Below are positions 41,447-51,080 of a DNA stretch of 64,000 bases, piece by piece. The notes below the pieces were generated by a model. That model ran no database searches, had not been told where the DNA came from, and worked only from the letters and a program-made list of their open reading frames with translations. The translations under genes were made by a program, and so were the position numbers. The DNA comes from Spirosoma pollinicola. Lineage in GTDB: Bacteria > Bacteroidota > Bacteroidia > Cytophagales > Spirosomataceae. The stretch lies in assembly GCF_002831565.1 (NCBI RefSeq), contig NZ_CP025096.1, positions 1,674,001 to 1,738,000 of the forward strand. Reading direction: 5' to 3'. How positions within the stretch are numbered: position 1 is the first letter of the stretch; each line of letters opens with the position of its first letter.

Positions 41447-43465
41447 TTACCAAACTGTTATTCTTTGAGTTTCGGGTTTATACATTTTATCGCCCGGTTG
41501 TACGCTAAACGCTTTGTAGAAAGGCGTAAAGTTCATAAGCGGTCCGTTTACACGCCATCTGGCCGGTGAGTGCGGATTGGTGTTGACATACATACGCATA
41601 TACTCATCCTTTGTTTTTACACGCCATATTCTGGCAATCGAGATAAAGAAACGCTGATCGGGTGTAAAGCCGTCCAGTTTAGTCGTGTCCTTTCCTTGCG
41701 CAGTGAGTTTGAACGCATCATATGCAATAGCAACACCGGCAATGTCAGCCGTGTTTTCCCCTACGGTTAGGGCTCCCTTTACGTGCATCGAATCGAGTAC
41801 GGTAAACGAATTGTATTGATTGATTACCTGCTGTGTCTTCGCTTTGAATTTGTCGTAATCCGCTTTTTTCCACCAGTTAGTCACGTTGCCAACTTTATCA
41901 TACTGTGCTCCCTGATCATCAAATGAGTGCGTTATTTCATGGCCAATCACCATACCGATGCCGCCATAGTTGAGCGCATCATCGGCGTTTACGTCGAAAT
42001 AAGGGGATTGCAGGATACCAGCCGGGAAAACAATTTCATTGAGCGGAGGATTGTTATACGCCGTTACCGTTGGCGGAGTTGTGTACCATTCCGTCCGGTC
42101 GACGAGCTGGCCTACTTTAGCCAGGTTATACTGGTAATCATTTTTGTTGGCCGATAGCCGGTTTTCAAAATAAGCATCTCGTTTCACGTTCACCTTCGAA
42201 TAATCCCGCCATTTGTCGGGGTAACCGATTTTCTCAGTGAAGGCATACAGTTTTTCTTTCGCCTTTGCCTTGGTGGAATCGCTCATCCAATCCAGTTTGT
42301 TGATACGAGCTTCAAATGCCTTTTCAAGGTTGTCGACCAAAACAGCCATGCGCTTCTTCGCCGATTCAGGAAAATATTTTTTTACATACAACTGAGCCAG
42401 TGCCTGTCCCAGCGAGCGATCAACCGCCTGCGTCATTTCCTCGGCCCGTGTTTTCTTAACCGCTTGACCAGTTAATATTTTCGTGTAGTCAAAGGAGGCA
42501 TCAACAAACGGTTGGCTTAAGAAATTCGAATAATTGGTCAGCGCATTGGCTTTTAAATAGACTTTCCAGTCACTGATGGGAACCGATTTTAACAGCGTAT
42601 TGAGTTTATCATAATAAGCTGGTTGTCCTACGTTGACCGAATCGGCCTTCACCCCTAAATTGGTTAATAATGTTTTCCAGTTCAGGGTAGGCTGTCTTTT
42701 TGACAAAGCCGCGACCGACAGTTTGTTGTAATTAGCTTTTACGTCCCGGAGTTCGATGTTGGTTCGGTGTGCAGTGGCCAATTGTTTCTCTAGTTCGTAG
42801 GCCATAGCTGCGTTTTTCTGGGCAGCAGTAGCTTCGGTCCCTGTTAATTCAAACAAGCGAGTGAGGTATGTTTTGTACGCTTTCTGAATGGCGAGCGTTG
42901 AGGAATCGGACTTTGTATAATACTCCTTTTCGGGCAAGCCAATTCCGCTTTGATAAAACTGGGCAATGTTGACCGTACTATGTTTGTCATCGGGCCCAAC
43001 CGAAAAACCAATGATAGAACCATCACCAACCTGTTGTTCCTGTGCTACCAGCGTCAATAACGAAGGAACATCGGTCACCGCATCGATGCGGGCGAGTAGG
43101 GGCTTGATAGGTTCATAACTGCGTTTGTTAATCGCGGAGGTGTCCATTCCTGACGCATAAAAATCACCCACCTTCTGTTCGATACTTCCTGCCGGATTCT
43201 TGCTGCCTGACAGGCTGTCAAGAATACCTTGCAACCGTATGCGCTGTGGGTAATTCATGAAGGAATAAGCACCAACGCCTGTTTGACTGGGCGGTATCTG
43301 GGCGGTATCGTACCAAATGCTGTTGGCGTACATGAAAAAATCATCTCCGGGTTTCTTTGACGTGTCAACTCCAGTTAGAACTACACGTTTTGTGTCCGAA
43401 TCAGAAACATGTTTACAGGCCACTGCCATCAGCAGGACTAAAGAAAAGCACACTAGTTTTTTCAT
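41447..43465 (-). CDS. M13 family metallopeptidase (lipoprotein)
   Basis: The 672-residue protein starts at the ATG at 43465 (MKKLVCFSLVLLMAVACKH) with lipobox MAVAC; a start at 43525 would add residues before the signal. The neprilysin-type zinc site GHEITH (H509, E510, H513) and ENTADIAG follow the M13 pattern, and the usual terminal tryptophan closes the protein (RITVW). M13 enzymes cleave peptides; as a lipoprotein it would sit in the periplasm or at the surface. Confidence 0.93.
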   Translation of the reverse strand: MKKLVCFSLVLLMAVACKHVSDSDTKRVVLTGVDTSKKPGDDFFMYANSIWYDTAQIPPSQTGVGAYSFMNYPQRIRLQGILDSLSGSKNPAGSIEQKVGDFYASGMDTSAINKRSYEPIKPLLARIDAVTDVPSLLTLVAQEQQVGDGSIIGFSVGPDDKHSTVNIAQFYQSGIGLPEKEYYTKSDSSTLAIQKAYKTYLTRLFELTGTEATAAQKNAAMAYELEKQLATAHRTNIELRDVKANYNKLSVAALSKRQPTLNWKTLLTNLGVKADSVNVGQPAYYDKLNTLLKSVPISDWKVYLKANALTNYSNFLSQPFVDASFDYTKILTGQAVKKTRAEEMTQAVDRSLGQALAQLYVKKYFPESAKKRMAVLVDNLEKAFEARINKLDWMSDSTKAKAKEKLYAFTEKIGYPDKWRDYSKVNVKRDAYFENRLSANKNDYQYNLAKVGQLVDRTEWYTTPPTVTAYNNPPLNEIVFPAGILQSPYFDVNADDALNYGGIGMVIGHEITHSFDDQGAQYDKVGNVTNWWKKADYDKFKAKTQQVINQYNSFTVLDSMHVKGALTVGENTADIAGVAIAYDAFKLTAQGKDTTKLDGFTPDQRFFISIARIWRVKTKDEYMRMYVNTNPHSPARWRVNGPLMNFTPFYKAFSVQPGDKMYKPETQRITVW

Positions 43466-43785
43466 GGATTGTAGGTAAAGGTATTTGTCAATGTACAGCC
43501 GCTTATCCCAATCAAAAGTTGACATGATCGGTTATGGTGGAGTAAAAAATTGTTAAAAAATCTACCAATGATTCAGGTATTCGGGGCATTGCCAAAGCTA
43601 CTCAATAAGCGTACAAAGTTGTTATCAAATAACCGGTTGCAGAGGCAAGGTTAACCATTTATTTATAATTTAATAGAGAGGATATTGACGATTGGTTTAC
43701 TTCAATCGGTCGCAGCGCCCTCCATCACGAACAATGCCTGACTACTTACCAAGGTAGTCAGGCATTTACCTAAAAAATAATAAAG
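43466..43785. other. 320-bp gap with one terminator-like hairpin
   Basis: The gap holds the hairpin at 43733-43766 and AT-rich sequence. No gene is visible. The promoter of the M13 peptidase gene is expected near 43466-43550, but I found no clear -7 box. Confidence 0.5.
43733..43766 (-). terminator. Hairpin downstream of the lipocalin-like gene, probable terminator
   Basis: A 12-bp stem (43733-43744 with 43755-43766) lies 20 bases after the stop of the lipoprotein gene at 43786-44187. T residues on the minus-strand side are few, so efficiency is uncertain. Confidence 0.6.
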
Positions 43786-44187
43786 TCACTTCCGGGCAAT
43801 CAGCGTGTACCGTTTTCCGCTACTGGTAAAATCTAACGTAAAATCAGTGCCATTGATCGAGCCTATTCGAACGCTGTTAGTTGAACTGAGTATATCATAC
43901 TCTTTGCCACTTGCCTTTCGGATCGTAAATGTGCCATAAGGCTCGGTACTCGTTTTTCCGTTTTCTGTTTCGATCACTGTCACATTAATTTGACTATCAG
44001 ATGGGCGCGTTATCACCGCGTTGGCCGATGTGCCGTTTCCATCCGGATAGTTCACTGTTGTGGAGCCAATACTAATTCGACTCACCTGATACGTACCCGC
44101 CAGATCAGGCTCTACGTCTTTATTTTTTTTGGGTAAGCACGATACGACCGTCAGAAAGAGGATACTGAAAATGATTCTGTTTTTCAT
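43786..44187 (-). CDS. Lipoprotein, lipocalin-like
   Basis: The 133-residue protein has a lipoprotein signal with LTVVSC lipobox (Cys17). The mature part (LAGTYQVSRISIG, GTDFTLDFTSSGKRYTLIARK) looks like the beta-strands of lipocalin-like lipoproteins of Bacteroidota. No family was confirmed. It follows the DUF4190 gene by 23 bases, so the two may be cotranscribed. Confidence 0.75.
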   Translation of the reverse strand: MKNRIIFSILFLTVVSCLPKKNKDVEPDLAGTYQVSRISIGSTTVNYPDGNGTSANAVITRPSDSQINVTVIETENGKTSTEPYGTFTIRKASGKEYDILSSTNSVRIGSINGTDFTLDFTSSGKRYTLIARK

Positions 44188-44210
44188 AAACGTCCTGGAA
44201 AAGTGTTTTC

Positions 44211-45080
44211 CTAAATAACATACACGTAAAGCAGGATAGCGGCAGCCGCCACAATACCAATGACCATACCCGCTAAAGCCAGTCCCTTGCCCTTGAATCG
44301 GTTGGGTTCTTTGCGGATTCGAGCCAGACTCAGCGCCCCAAACACAACAGCCGCAGCACCCAGTAGAAGTGAACCCAAGCCGGTGAAGATGGCCAGACCA
44401 CCTGCTGAAATAGCGACAATAGCAAATGGATCGGTGCGGGGACCGTCGTTTTGCGGACTGGTAGGGCTATTGTAGGAATTTGAACTACCGCTCGAACTCG
44501 TGCCCGAGGAGTTGCTTCCCGATGTAAACCGTTCTACTTCGCCCGTCGAATACTTGATACTAAGAACGTCGCGTTTAGAAATCGTATAGTCTGGTCCATT
44601 GGGCCGGTCACATTTTTTATACCGAATTTCATTTACCGCCACTTCTTTTACTTTTGCTTCAATGACATCGCCATTGCGCAGAACGATTTGGTCGCATGTA
44701 GCATCAATGGGTTTGTGGGGTAAAAGCAATCTGGCGCGACGTAAGAGCGTAGACCGTCGAACAGTAGTCGCTATTGCGGCCTCCGGGGCAGGAGCGGATA
44801 TTTCCCAGATTGGTTTAGTGGCAACGGGAGGACTGTCGATTAATGAAGCAGTAGCCGATGAATCCGGTATCGACCCGATTGCTGGTGTACTTATTGCCAA
44901 CCGCTGAGGGGCTGGATGGGGAGTCGGTGCGAAGTAGGCCGTGGAGGCTCGTTGACAGGACGACAGGCCCCCGAGCATTATCAGGATAATCAGGAAAGCA
45001 AGACGGCTGAACAGAAGTCCACGTTCCTGACAGGCAGCGAAGGCCCGTATTTCCGATACGTATAGAAAGCGTTTTTTCAC
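44211..45080 (-). CDS. Lipoprotein/membrane protein with C-terminal DUF4190
   Basis: The 289-residue protein starts at a GTG. An N-terminal hydrophobic region ends in LSSC (Cys42), a possible lipobox, though the signal would be unusually long and a later start cannot be excluded. A middle segment (NGDVIEAKVKEVAVNEIRYKK) is typical of Bacteroidota proteins with a small strand-rich domain, followed by a Ser/Asn-rich linker. The C-terminus has two helices with the DUF4190 pattern DPFAIVAISAGGLAIF and GKGLALAG. Function unknown. Confidence 0.75.
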   Translation of the reverse strand: MKKRFLYVSEIRAFAACQERGLLFSRLAFLIILIMLGGLSSCQRASTAYFAPTPHPAPQRLAISTPAIGSIPDSSATASLIDSPPVATKPIWEISAPAPEAAIATTVRRSTLLRRARLLLPHKPIDATCDQIVLRNGDVIEAKVKEVAVNEIRYKKCDRPNGPDYTISKRDVLSIKYSTGEVERFTSGSNSSGTSSSGSSNSYNSPTSPQNDGPRTDPFAIVAISAGGLAIFTGLGSLLLGAAAVVFGALSLARIRKEPNRFKGKGLALAGMVIGIVAAAAILLYVYVI

Positions 45081-45223
45081 AACAGCTGGTCGTTTTGGGG
45101 TGATCTGGGTCGATCACCGGGGCAAAACTACCGGCTGGTTTCAGTGCCGACAATACCGCATTTGTATGATTTTGGTCCGAAAAGGCGATTCGTCACCCCG
45201 ACGCTCGGCCCCGTTTTTCCGGC

Positions 45224-45859
45224 TTATTTACGCCCCAGGTACTTATTGACAGCCTCCACTTTAGAGTGTACCTGAAGTTTCTGGTAGATATTGAAGATAT
45301 GCTTGCGCACAGTCGTGGGGCTGACAAACAGTTCGTTGGCTACTTCCTTATGGCTGTGGCCCTTCGACAGCCGGTCGAGAATTTCGCGCTCACGAGTTGT
45401 CAGGATGTCCAGTTCGCTGGGAGCGGTTGGGCTCGTATAAAATGAATCCGCAATTTTACGGGCAATGGTGCTACTCATGGGTGAACCGCCCTCATGCAAC
45501 TCAGTGATTGCTTCGAGGAGTTTGTGGGGCGGGCTGCGTTTGAGAATATAGGCGTTAGCACCGGCTTTTAGCGCGTCAAAAACGGTCTCGTCTTCATCAT
45601 ACATGGTACACATCATAAACTGGGTATGCGGACAGAGCACTTTCAGTTGCCTCACACAGTCGATGCCGTTCATGCCGGGCAGATCAATATCCATCAGCAC
45701 AACGTCGACGCAGAGACCCGGCAACTGATCGATTGCCAGTTCGGCATTTTCGAACGTAGCCTGACAACTAAACCCCTCCGCCCCATCGACCAAAATGGCC
45801 AGCGACTGTCGAATCGGCTCCTTGTCTTCCACGATGGCGACGGTAATGGTGGTTTTCAT
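45224..45859 (-). CDS. NarL/FixJ-type response regulator
   Basis: The 211-residue protein has a receiver domain with VVLMDIDLPG (phospho-acceptor D57) and a C-terminal LuxR-type helix-turn-helix (LTTREREILDRLSKGHSHKE, about 150-205). It is encoded directly after the histidine kinase at 45897-47858, 37 bases away, and is its likely partner. Target genes are not known. Confidence 0.93.
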   Translation of the reverse strand: MKTTITVAIVEDKEPIRQSLAILVDGAEGFSCQATFENAELAIDQLPGLCVDVVLMDIDLPGMNGIDCVRQLKVLCPHTQFMMCTMYDEDETVFDALKAGANAYILKRSPPHKLLEAITELHEGGSPMSSTIARKIADSFYTSPTAPSELDILTTREREILDRLSKGHSHKEVANELFVSPTTVRKHIFNIYQKLQVHSKVEAVNKYLGRK

Positions 45860-45896
45860 CCGGCAATATTGACTTTTTTTTTCGGTCGGTACTATA

Positions 45897-47858
45897 CTAC
45901 GTTTGTAGTATTTTGTCTGCTGGCACTAGCGGGTAGGGAAACGTAATTTTTACCCAGGTACCCCCCGGCGAGGACTCAATTTCGCAGGTGCCCCCCGATT
46001 CGCTCATACGGTGCTGCATGTTCCCCAGCCCATTCCGCAATCGGGTTCGCTCACTGGGTACAAACCCCTGCCCATCGTCACTTACCTCAATGAACAACCG
46101 GGCATTTTCTGGCCGAATCGTGAGCGATACATGGGTCGCGTGAGCATGCTTCACCACATTATGCAAGGCTTCCTTGACAGTCAGGAATACATTTCGGCGA
46201 TCGATTCCCCGGATAGTGATCTCTTGGGGTGACTCATTGACCTGCGTAAGTAAGTGTAAATCTGTATTGTCGATAAACTCGCTGGCATACGCCCGTATAT
46301 AGGCGATCAGTCCGTTGAGACTATCATTTTTGGTATTTAGCGACCAGATTATTTCGTTCATGGTGGTGATCATATCGGCTGAGATCGTCGAAATCTTTTC
46401 CACTTCAGACGTTGTTGACGTGCCCATACGGGTTTTGACCACTTCGCTCAACAGGCCAATGGCCGTTAAGGAAGCCCCCAGATCGTCGTGCATTTCTTTG
46501 GCGATGCGCAACCGTTCGCTTTGCTGTCCCTGCAACTGCGATTGTACGATTGCCAGCGCATGGGCGCTTTCGGCAGCCAGCAATGCGTTGTGGGCGGTAA
46601 GCTGGCGCTGTCGGGCATACAAGTAGGCGAATACTAACCCGCTCACAACCACTACGCCCGCGAGGGCTGCTATCAATATCCACAAATTTTGCCGTTGCCG
46701 GTCTTGTTCCAAACGATCAATCTGCCGCTGTTTTCCGGCCAGTTTTTGGCTGGCTTCAGCCTGACGCAGTTTGAGCTCATACTCCTCCAGAAGCGCTTTG
46801 GCCTCCAGAGTAGATAGCGAATCCTTGGTTTGCATGTATTTATCATACCAGGGTATAGCCGCTTTATAGTTGTGTAAACCCAGATTCGCGTTTGCCAATT
46901 CGCGGTAAATATTACGGAATTCCGATAGTCCAACTTTGTGTTGTTTGGCTAATACATGAGCCTGGTTTAGCAGGGTTTTTGCCTGTTCATATTGCTTCAT
47001 TTCGTTGTACGTTTCGGCGAGTCCCGCTAACAGATGCAGTTCCTGAAGGGGATTATTGGCCGAATGATTCAGGCGAAGGGCCTTTTGGTAGTAATAAAGG
47101 GATGAATCAATATGAGTCAATTCTTTGTGCAGATTGGCCTGATTCCCATAGACATTGATCAGGAATACAATGTCGCGGGTCGAGTCGAGTAGTGGCAATG
47201 CTTTTTTATAATAGGTCATTGCCAGCGGCAATCGGTTTTGCTTCACATAAACCGTTGCCATGCTTTGATAATCCAGCGAGATATCCTGGGGCGAACTTTT
47301 GGCCAGCCGATCATTGGTAAGCGCCCGGTTAAAATAGGTTAGCGCCTGCGGATAAAGTTTTTCGGTTTCATAAATAAGCCCGAGATTCTGGTAGAGAACG
47401 GCGGCTTTCCGGCGATTGGGATGGGCAAGCATAAACGGAGCTGCCTGCTTGAAGTAGCCAATGGCTTCTTTGTTTTTACCCTGCCATTTGGCCGATTGCG
47501 CCAGCGCGAAATAGCATGTACTCCGGTATTGCTGATTAGTATCACGCAGGGCTTTCTGTAGCCCTTCATTGGCTAATTTGTGGGATTCATCATGGCGACC
47601 CAGTACATCGAGTAAATAGGTTATCAGCCGGATACTCTCAAAATAGCCTTTGGTGTAATCAATTTTTTGAGCGAACGAAAAAGCTCGTTGATAATCCTGT
47701 AAGGCCTTTTGAGGCTGCTGCATTTCAACGGCTTCTGCTTTCCTGAGCAGAGCCATGATGTAGGTCGTGTCTGTGGGGCTGGGTGCTCGTTGAGCAAAAC
47801 TGCAGACGGAATAGAAAAACAGGAAAGAAGCTGGAATAAGGAGTTGTATAACCCGCAT
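45897..47858 (-). CDS. TPR-containing HisKA_3 sensor histidine kinase
   Basis: The 653-residue protein has a signal peptide, a periplasmic array of tetratricopeptide repeats (about 30-340), one membrane helix (about 395-415) and a kinase with the phospho-acceptor motif RIAKEMHDDLGASLTAIGLL (H457), then a HATPase_c domain (GRGLGNMQ-type G box replaced by RNGLGNMQHR). This TPR-sensor layout is common in Bacteroidota. The response regulator gene follows. Confidence 0.93.
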   Translation of the reverse strand: MRVIQLLIPASFLFFYSVCSFAQRAPSPTDTTYIMALLRKAEAVEMQQPQKALQDYQRAFSFAQKIDYTKGYFESIRLITYLLDVLGRHDESHKLANEGLQKALRDTNQQYRSTCYFALAQSAKWQGKNKEAIGYFKQAAPFMLAHPNRRKAAVLYQNLGLIYETEKLYPQALTYFNRALTNDRLAKSSPQDISLDYQSMATVYVKQNRLPLAMTYYKKALPLLDSTRDIVFLINVYGNQANLHKELTHIDSSLYYYQKALRLNHSANNPLQELHLLAGLAETYNEMKQYEQAKTLLNQAHVLAKQHKVGLSEFRNIYRELANANLGLHNYKAAIPWYDKYMQTKDSLSTLEAKALLEEYELKLRQAEASQKLAGKQRQIDRLEQDRQRQNLWILIAALAGVVVVSGLVFAYLYARQRQLTAHNALLAAESAHALAIVQSQLQGQQSERLRIAKEMHDDLGASLTAIGLLSEVVKTRMGTSTTSEVEKISTISADMITTMNEIIWSLNTKNDSLNGLIAYIRAYASEFIDNTDLHLLTQVNESPQEITIRGIDRRNVFLTVKEALHNVVKHAHATHVSLTIRPENARLFIEVSDDGQGFVPSERTRLRNGLGNMQHRMSESGGTCEIESSPGGTWVKITFPYPLVPADKILQT

Positions 47859-47890
47859 ACCTGGAGCAGTTTCGCTATAAAGTTGATAGG

Positions 47891-47898
47891 CAAAGATA
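47891..47898 (-). promoter_or_regulatory. Putative -7 box (TATCTTTG) of the TPR kinase gene
   Basis: Read on the minus strand, TATCTTTG matches TAnnTTTG and lies 33 bases before the ATG at 47858. A -33 element was not found. Confidence 0.4.
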
Positions 47899-48007
47899 CT
47901 GATCTGGCGGCTTGGATTAGTAATCGATTACTACATGTTGATCTTATTAGATTACAACGTCAATGGGGCGAAATCGGCTTAAGCCAAAAAGACTACTTCG
48001 CAAACTA

Positions 48008-48040
48008 AAACGACTACGAGCTGAAAACCCGTAGTCGTTT
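48008..48040 (-). terminator. Terminator downstream of the E2 gene
   Basis: An 11-bp stem (48008-48018 with 48030-48040), extendable by AAACT/AGTTT with a small bulge, lies 27 bases after the E2 stop. T-rich sequence follows on the minus strand. Confidence 0.8.
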
Positions 48041-48066
48041 AGTTTGGTCCGGTCTTGAAACCCCGG

Positions 48067-49563
48067 TTATAGTTTAAGCGTTGTATCAAATTTTTCAAGG
48101 TAATCGGCGACGCGACGCACGAACTGGCCGCCCAACGATCCATCAACAACGCGATGGTCGTAGGAGTGGGAGAGGAACATTAATTGCCGAATACCGATAA
48201 AGTCGCCCTGTAGGGTTTCAATGACAGCCGGTTTCTTCACAATAGCACCAAAGGCCATGATGGCCACCTGGGGTTGAAGAATAATGGGCGTACCCATCAG
48301 GTTGCCAAACGTGCCAATGTTGGAGATCGTATAGGTGCCCCCCGCCAGATCATCGGCGGTGAGTTTATTTTCACGAGCGCGTTTTGTCAGGTCGTTGACC
48401 TTTTTTGTCAGGCCAACGAGATTGTACTGGTCGGCGTTGTGAATGACGGGCACGATCAGATTGCCACTCGGTAAGGCAACGGCCATCCCGATGTTGATTG
48501 CCTTTTTGACCAGTATCGAATCGCCTTCCACCGAAACATTGATCATCGGGAAGTCTTTTATCGCCTTCACAATGGCTTCGACCAGCATGGGCGTATAGGT
48601 CAGATTCTCGCCAGTCTGTTGTTTATATTGATCTTTTATCCGGGTGCGCCACTCCACAAGGGGAGTCAAATCAGCTTCAACAAACGAGCTGACGTGGGGC
48701 GAAATCTGCTTTGATTCGACCATCCGCTGCGCAATCAATTTGCGCATCCGGTCCATCTGGATAATATCAGTCTGGCCGTTTACAGAGCCATTTACCTGTT
48801 TTCCCGACTGCGTTGGCACAGGTTGTATAGCTGGGGTTGGTAGCTGGACACCGTTAGTTGCCTGTGGTGTATCGCCAGCTTTTGCCCCGTTACTCGTTGT
48901 GTCATACCCTCTACCTTCTGCCCGATCAATGACATAGGCAAGAATGTCTTTTTTAGTGATACGGTTCTCGGCGCCTGACCCCTGGATTCGGTCGAGTTCA
49001 TCGCGCGAAACGCTTTCTTCCCTGGCGATATTCAGTACCAGCGGGGAGTAGAACCGGTCGGCAAAAATAGGTGAGTCGCCAGCCAGCGTTGTGGCAGACG
49101 TTGCCACGGCTTTCTCAACAGGAGCTGACCGGCTACTCATAGCCGCAATACTTGATTCGAGTTCATGGGCGGCTGTAAAAACCACCGACTCGTGCAACTC
49201 TGTTTCCTCGGGAGCCGGAACGTTGGCTACATCACCAATGCCAACGGGTGTTTGATCGGAATTCGCTGCCGACTGTTCGGCTGGGGTAGTCGAGGCTGGT
49301 TTTGTTCCTTTATCAATAGCTTCTTCGACTTCGATTCGGGCAATAGGAGCGCCCACAGCGACTACGTCGCCATTGTTTGCCAGAATTTCTTTCAGAATGC
49401 CATTATGCGGGGCAGGTACTTCGGTATCTACTTTGTCTGTAGCGACCTCCAGCAACGATTCGTCTGCCTCAATCCGGTCGCCCGGCTGTTTCAGCCAGGC
49501 GATAACCGTGCATTCCATTATACTTTCGCCCATTTTGGGCATAACCATATCAATGAGAGCCAT
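48067..49563 (-). CDS. 2-oxo acid dehydrogenase E2 (dihydrolipoamide acyltransferase)
   Basis: The 498-residue protein has an N-terminal lipoyl domain (EVATDKVDTEVPAP, lipoyl Lys in TDKVD), a peripheral subunit-binding domain (YSPLVLNIAREESVSRDELD...ITKKDILAYV) and a catalytic acyltransferase domain ending SHSYDHRVVDGSLGGQF, with the active-site histidine in DHRVVDG. It passes acyl groups to CoA in a pyruvate, 2-oxoglutarate or branched-chain complex; which one cannot be decided. No E1 or E3 gene is in the window. A perfect hairpin separates it from cinA. Confidence 0.94.
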   Translation of the reverse strand: MALIDMVMPKMGESIMECTVIAWLKQPGDRIEADESLLEVATDKVDTEVPAPHNGILKEILANNGDVVAVGAPIARIEVEEAIDKGTKPASTTPAEQSAANSDQTPVGIGDVANVPAPEETELHESVVFTAAHELESSIAAMSSRSAPVEKAVATSATTLAGDSPIFADRFYSPLVLNIAREESVSRDELDRIQGSGAENRITKKDILAYVIDRAEGRGYDTTSNGAKAGDTPQATNGVQLPTPAIQPVPTQSGKQVNGSVNGQTDIIQMDRMRKLIAQRMVESKQISPHVSSFVEADLTPLVEWRTRIKDQYKQQTGENLTYTPMLVEAIVKAIKDFPMINVSVEGDSILVKKAINIGMAVALPSGNLIVPVIHNADQYNLVGLTKKVNDLTKRARENKLTADDLAGGTYTISNIGTFGNLMGTPIILQPQVAIMAFGAIVKKPAVIETLQGDFIGIRQLMFLSHSYDHRVVDGSLGGQFVRRVADYLEKFDTTLKL

Positions 49564-49578
49564 ATTCTTTTAATGAAT

Positions 49579-49645
49579 AATGAAAAATGGATAATGAAGA
49601 ATGATCAGATAATTAGGATACATTCTTCATTATCCATTTTTCATT
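49579..49645. repeat. 25-bp perfect inverted repeat, AATGAAAAATGGATAATGAA words
   Basis: Arms at 49579-49603 and 49621-49645 are exact complements over 25 bases with a 17-base loop. The right arm overlaps the last five bases of cinA, including its stop codon. Related words occur at 3325-3382 and, as a single unpaired copy, at 62151-62170. Confidence 0.9.
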
Positions 49646-50894
49646 GGTTTATAAGTTCTTCCCGCAGCATATTCAATACATACATTGTTGTAAGCTGAAT
49701 GTTCTGGTCGCGGTATTGGCCCAGTTTGAGTAGTCGTGTCACGGTGCGCTGGTCGGTAGCACAGGCAATCCAGATCGTACCAACGGGCTTTTCGGGCGTT
49801 CCTCCACCGGGGCCTGCAATGCCACTCGTGGCAATCCCTACGTTTGTACCGAGTGTTTTGCGAACACCTTCGGCCATCTGGCGAATCGTTTCTTCGCTAA
49901 CCGCTCCGAACTGATCCAGGGTTTCAGGTTGTACGCCCAACTGCGATATTTTTACGCTGTTGCTGTAGCTAACAACGCTTCCCCAGAAGTAAGCCGACGA
50001 CCCCGGCACTTTTGTGATTTGAGCCGATACATAGCCTCCTGTACAACTTTCGGCAACGCTTAGTGTTAAATTTTTCTCAACCAGCAGCTTACCAACAACG
50101 TTTTCAATCTCATCACTGTCGAAGCCGTATACATTTTTTTCTATAAGCGGCATCACCTTCGCCACTTGCTCGGCCAGTTCCTGATCTAATAATGCATTAT
50201 CGTCGCCGGTTGCGGTTAACCGAAGTTTTACACCGCCAAAACTTGGCAGATAAGCCAGTTTAATGTGGTCGGGTAGGGCATCTTCCCAGGCTTCGATCCG
50301 TTCGGCGAGAAATGATTCGCCAATGCCAACCGTCCGAATCATTTTATGCTTGATAATGGGCGTTTTAAAATGCTCGGTCAGTTTCGGCAGAATGCGGTTC
50401 GACATGAGGTGTTTCATCTCGAACGGTACACCTGGCAGCGACACATACACCCGCCCCTCGTGCTCGAACCACATGCCGGGAGCGGTGCCCCAATCGTTCT
50501 GCATATAAGTTGCATTGGCCGGGAGATCGGCCTGACCCCGATTTAGGTCGGTCATTTCACGGCCCCGCTTCTCGAAAAATCCCGTAACCAAAGCCAGGGC
50601 AATCTCATTGCGAACCATCCCGACACCAAAATAGGTACAAAGCGTCTTTTTGGTAATATCGTCTTTAGTTGGCCCCAAGCCACCGGTTATAATAATGATG
50701 TCGGCACGCTGATGGGCTTCCTGCAGGCTTTGCAAAATGGCATCCTGTTGATCGCCTACGGATGTTTTCCGGACAACACGAACGCCAATATTTGTTAGTT
50801 CGGTGCCTATCCAGGCGGTATTCGTATCGGTGATTTGGCCGAATAATATTTCGTCGCCAATGGTTATTACTTCGGCGCGGACGGTGTTGGTCAT
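49641..50894 (-). CDS. cinA: CinA-like protein (competence/damage-inducible, PncC-type)
   Basis: The 417-residue protein combines an N-terminal molybdopterin-binding-like domain (TIGDEILFGQITDTNTAWIG, ITGGLGPTKDDITK) and a C-terminal CinA domain (SVAESCTGGYVSAQITKVPG, GIAGPGGGTPEKPVGTIWI). The latter has nicotinamide mononucleotide amidase activity in related proteins, and the N-terminal domain can cleave ADP-ribose. Length and domain order are those of complete CinA. Its end overlaps the hairpin at 49579-49645. Confidence 0.95.
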   Translation of the reverse strand: MTNTVRAEVITIGDEILFGQITDTNTAWIGTELTNIGVRVVRKTSVGDQQDAILQSLQEAHQRADIIIITGGLGPTKDDITKKTLCTYFGVGMVRNEIALALVTGFFEKRGREMTDLNRGQADLPANATYMQNDWGTAPGMWFEHEGRVYVSLPGVPFEMKHLMSNRILPKLTEHFKTPIIKHKMIRTVGIGESFLAERIEAWEDALPDHIKLAYLPSFGGVKLRLTATGDDNALLDQELAEQVAKVMPLIEKNVYGFDSDEIENVVGKLLVEKNLTLSVAESCTGGYVSAQITKVPGSSAYFWGSVVSYSNSVKISQLGVQPETLDQFGAVSEETIRQMAEGVRKTLGTNVGIATSGIAGPGGGTPEKPVGTIWIACATDQRTVTRLLKLGQYRDQNIQLTTMYVLNMLREELINQ

Positions 50895-50928
50895 TTTACT
50901 TGAGTAATAAAAAAAGTAGAATTGAGTA

Positions 50929-51005
50929 AAGTGTGACGAATTGGGAGTCTGATTGTCAGTGTATCAGAATAAAACATCCAGTCTCCAGTTTACTTTACTC
51001 ATTCG
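50929..51005. repeat. Imperfect inverted repeat upstream of cinA
   Basis: GAATTGAGTAAAGT (from 50929) pairs with ACTTTACTCATTC (to about 51005), and a gapped inner part GGGAGTCTGAT with ATCCAGTCTCC. Gaps make the stem weaker than the others. It lies between divergent genes, not near a stop, so it may be a different kind of structure. Confidence 0.5.
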
Positions 51006-51080
51006 GTGTTGTCAAAAGTACGAAAAAACGATTTAGGGCCATTGGCCGTTATAAATTGGCAACCTGATTAAGTCAATCCT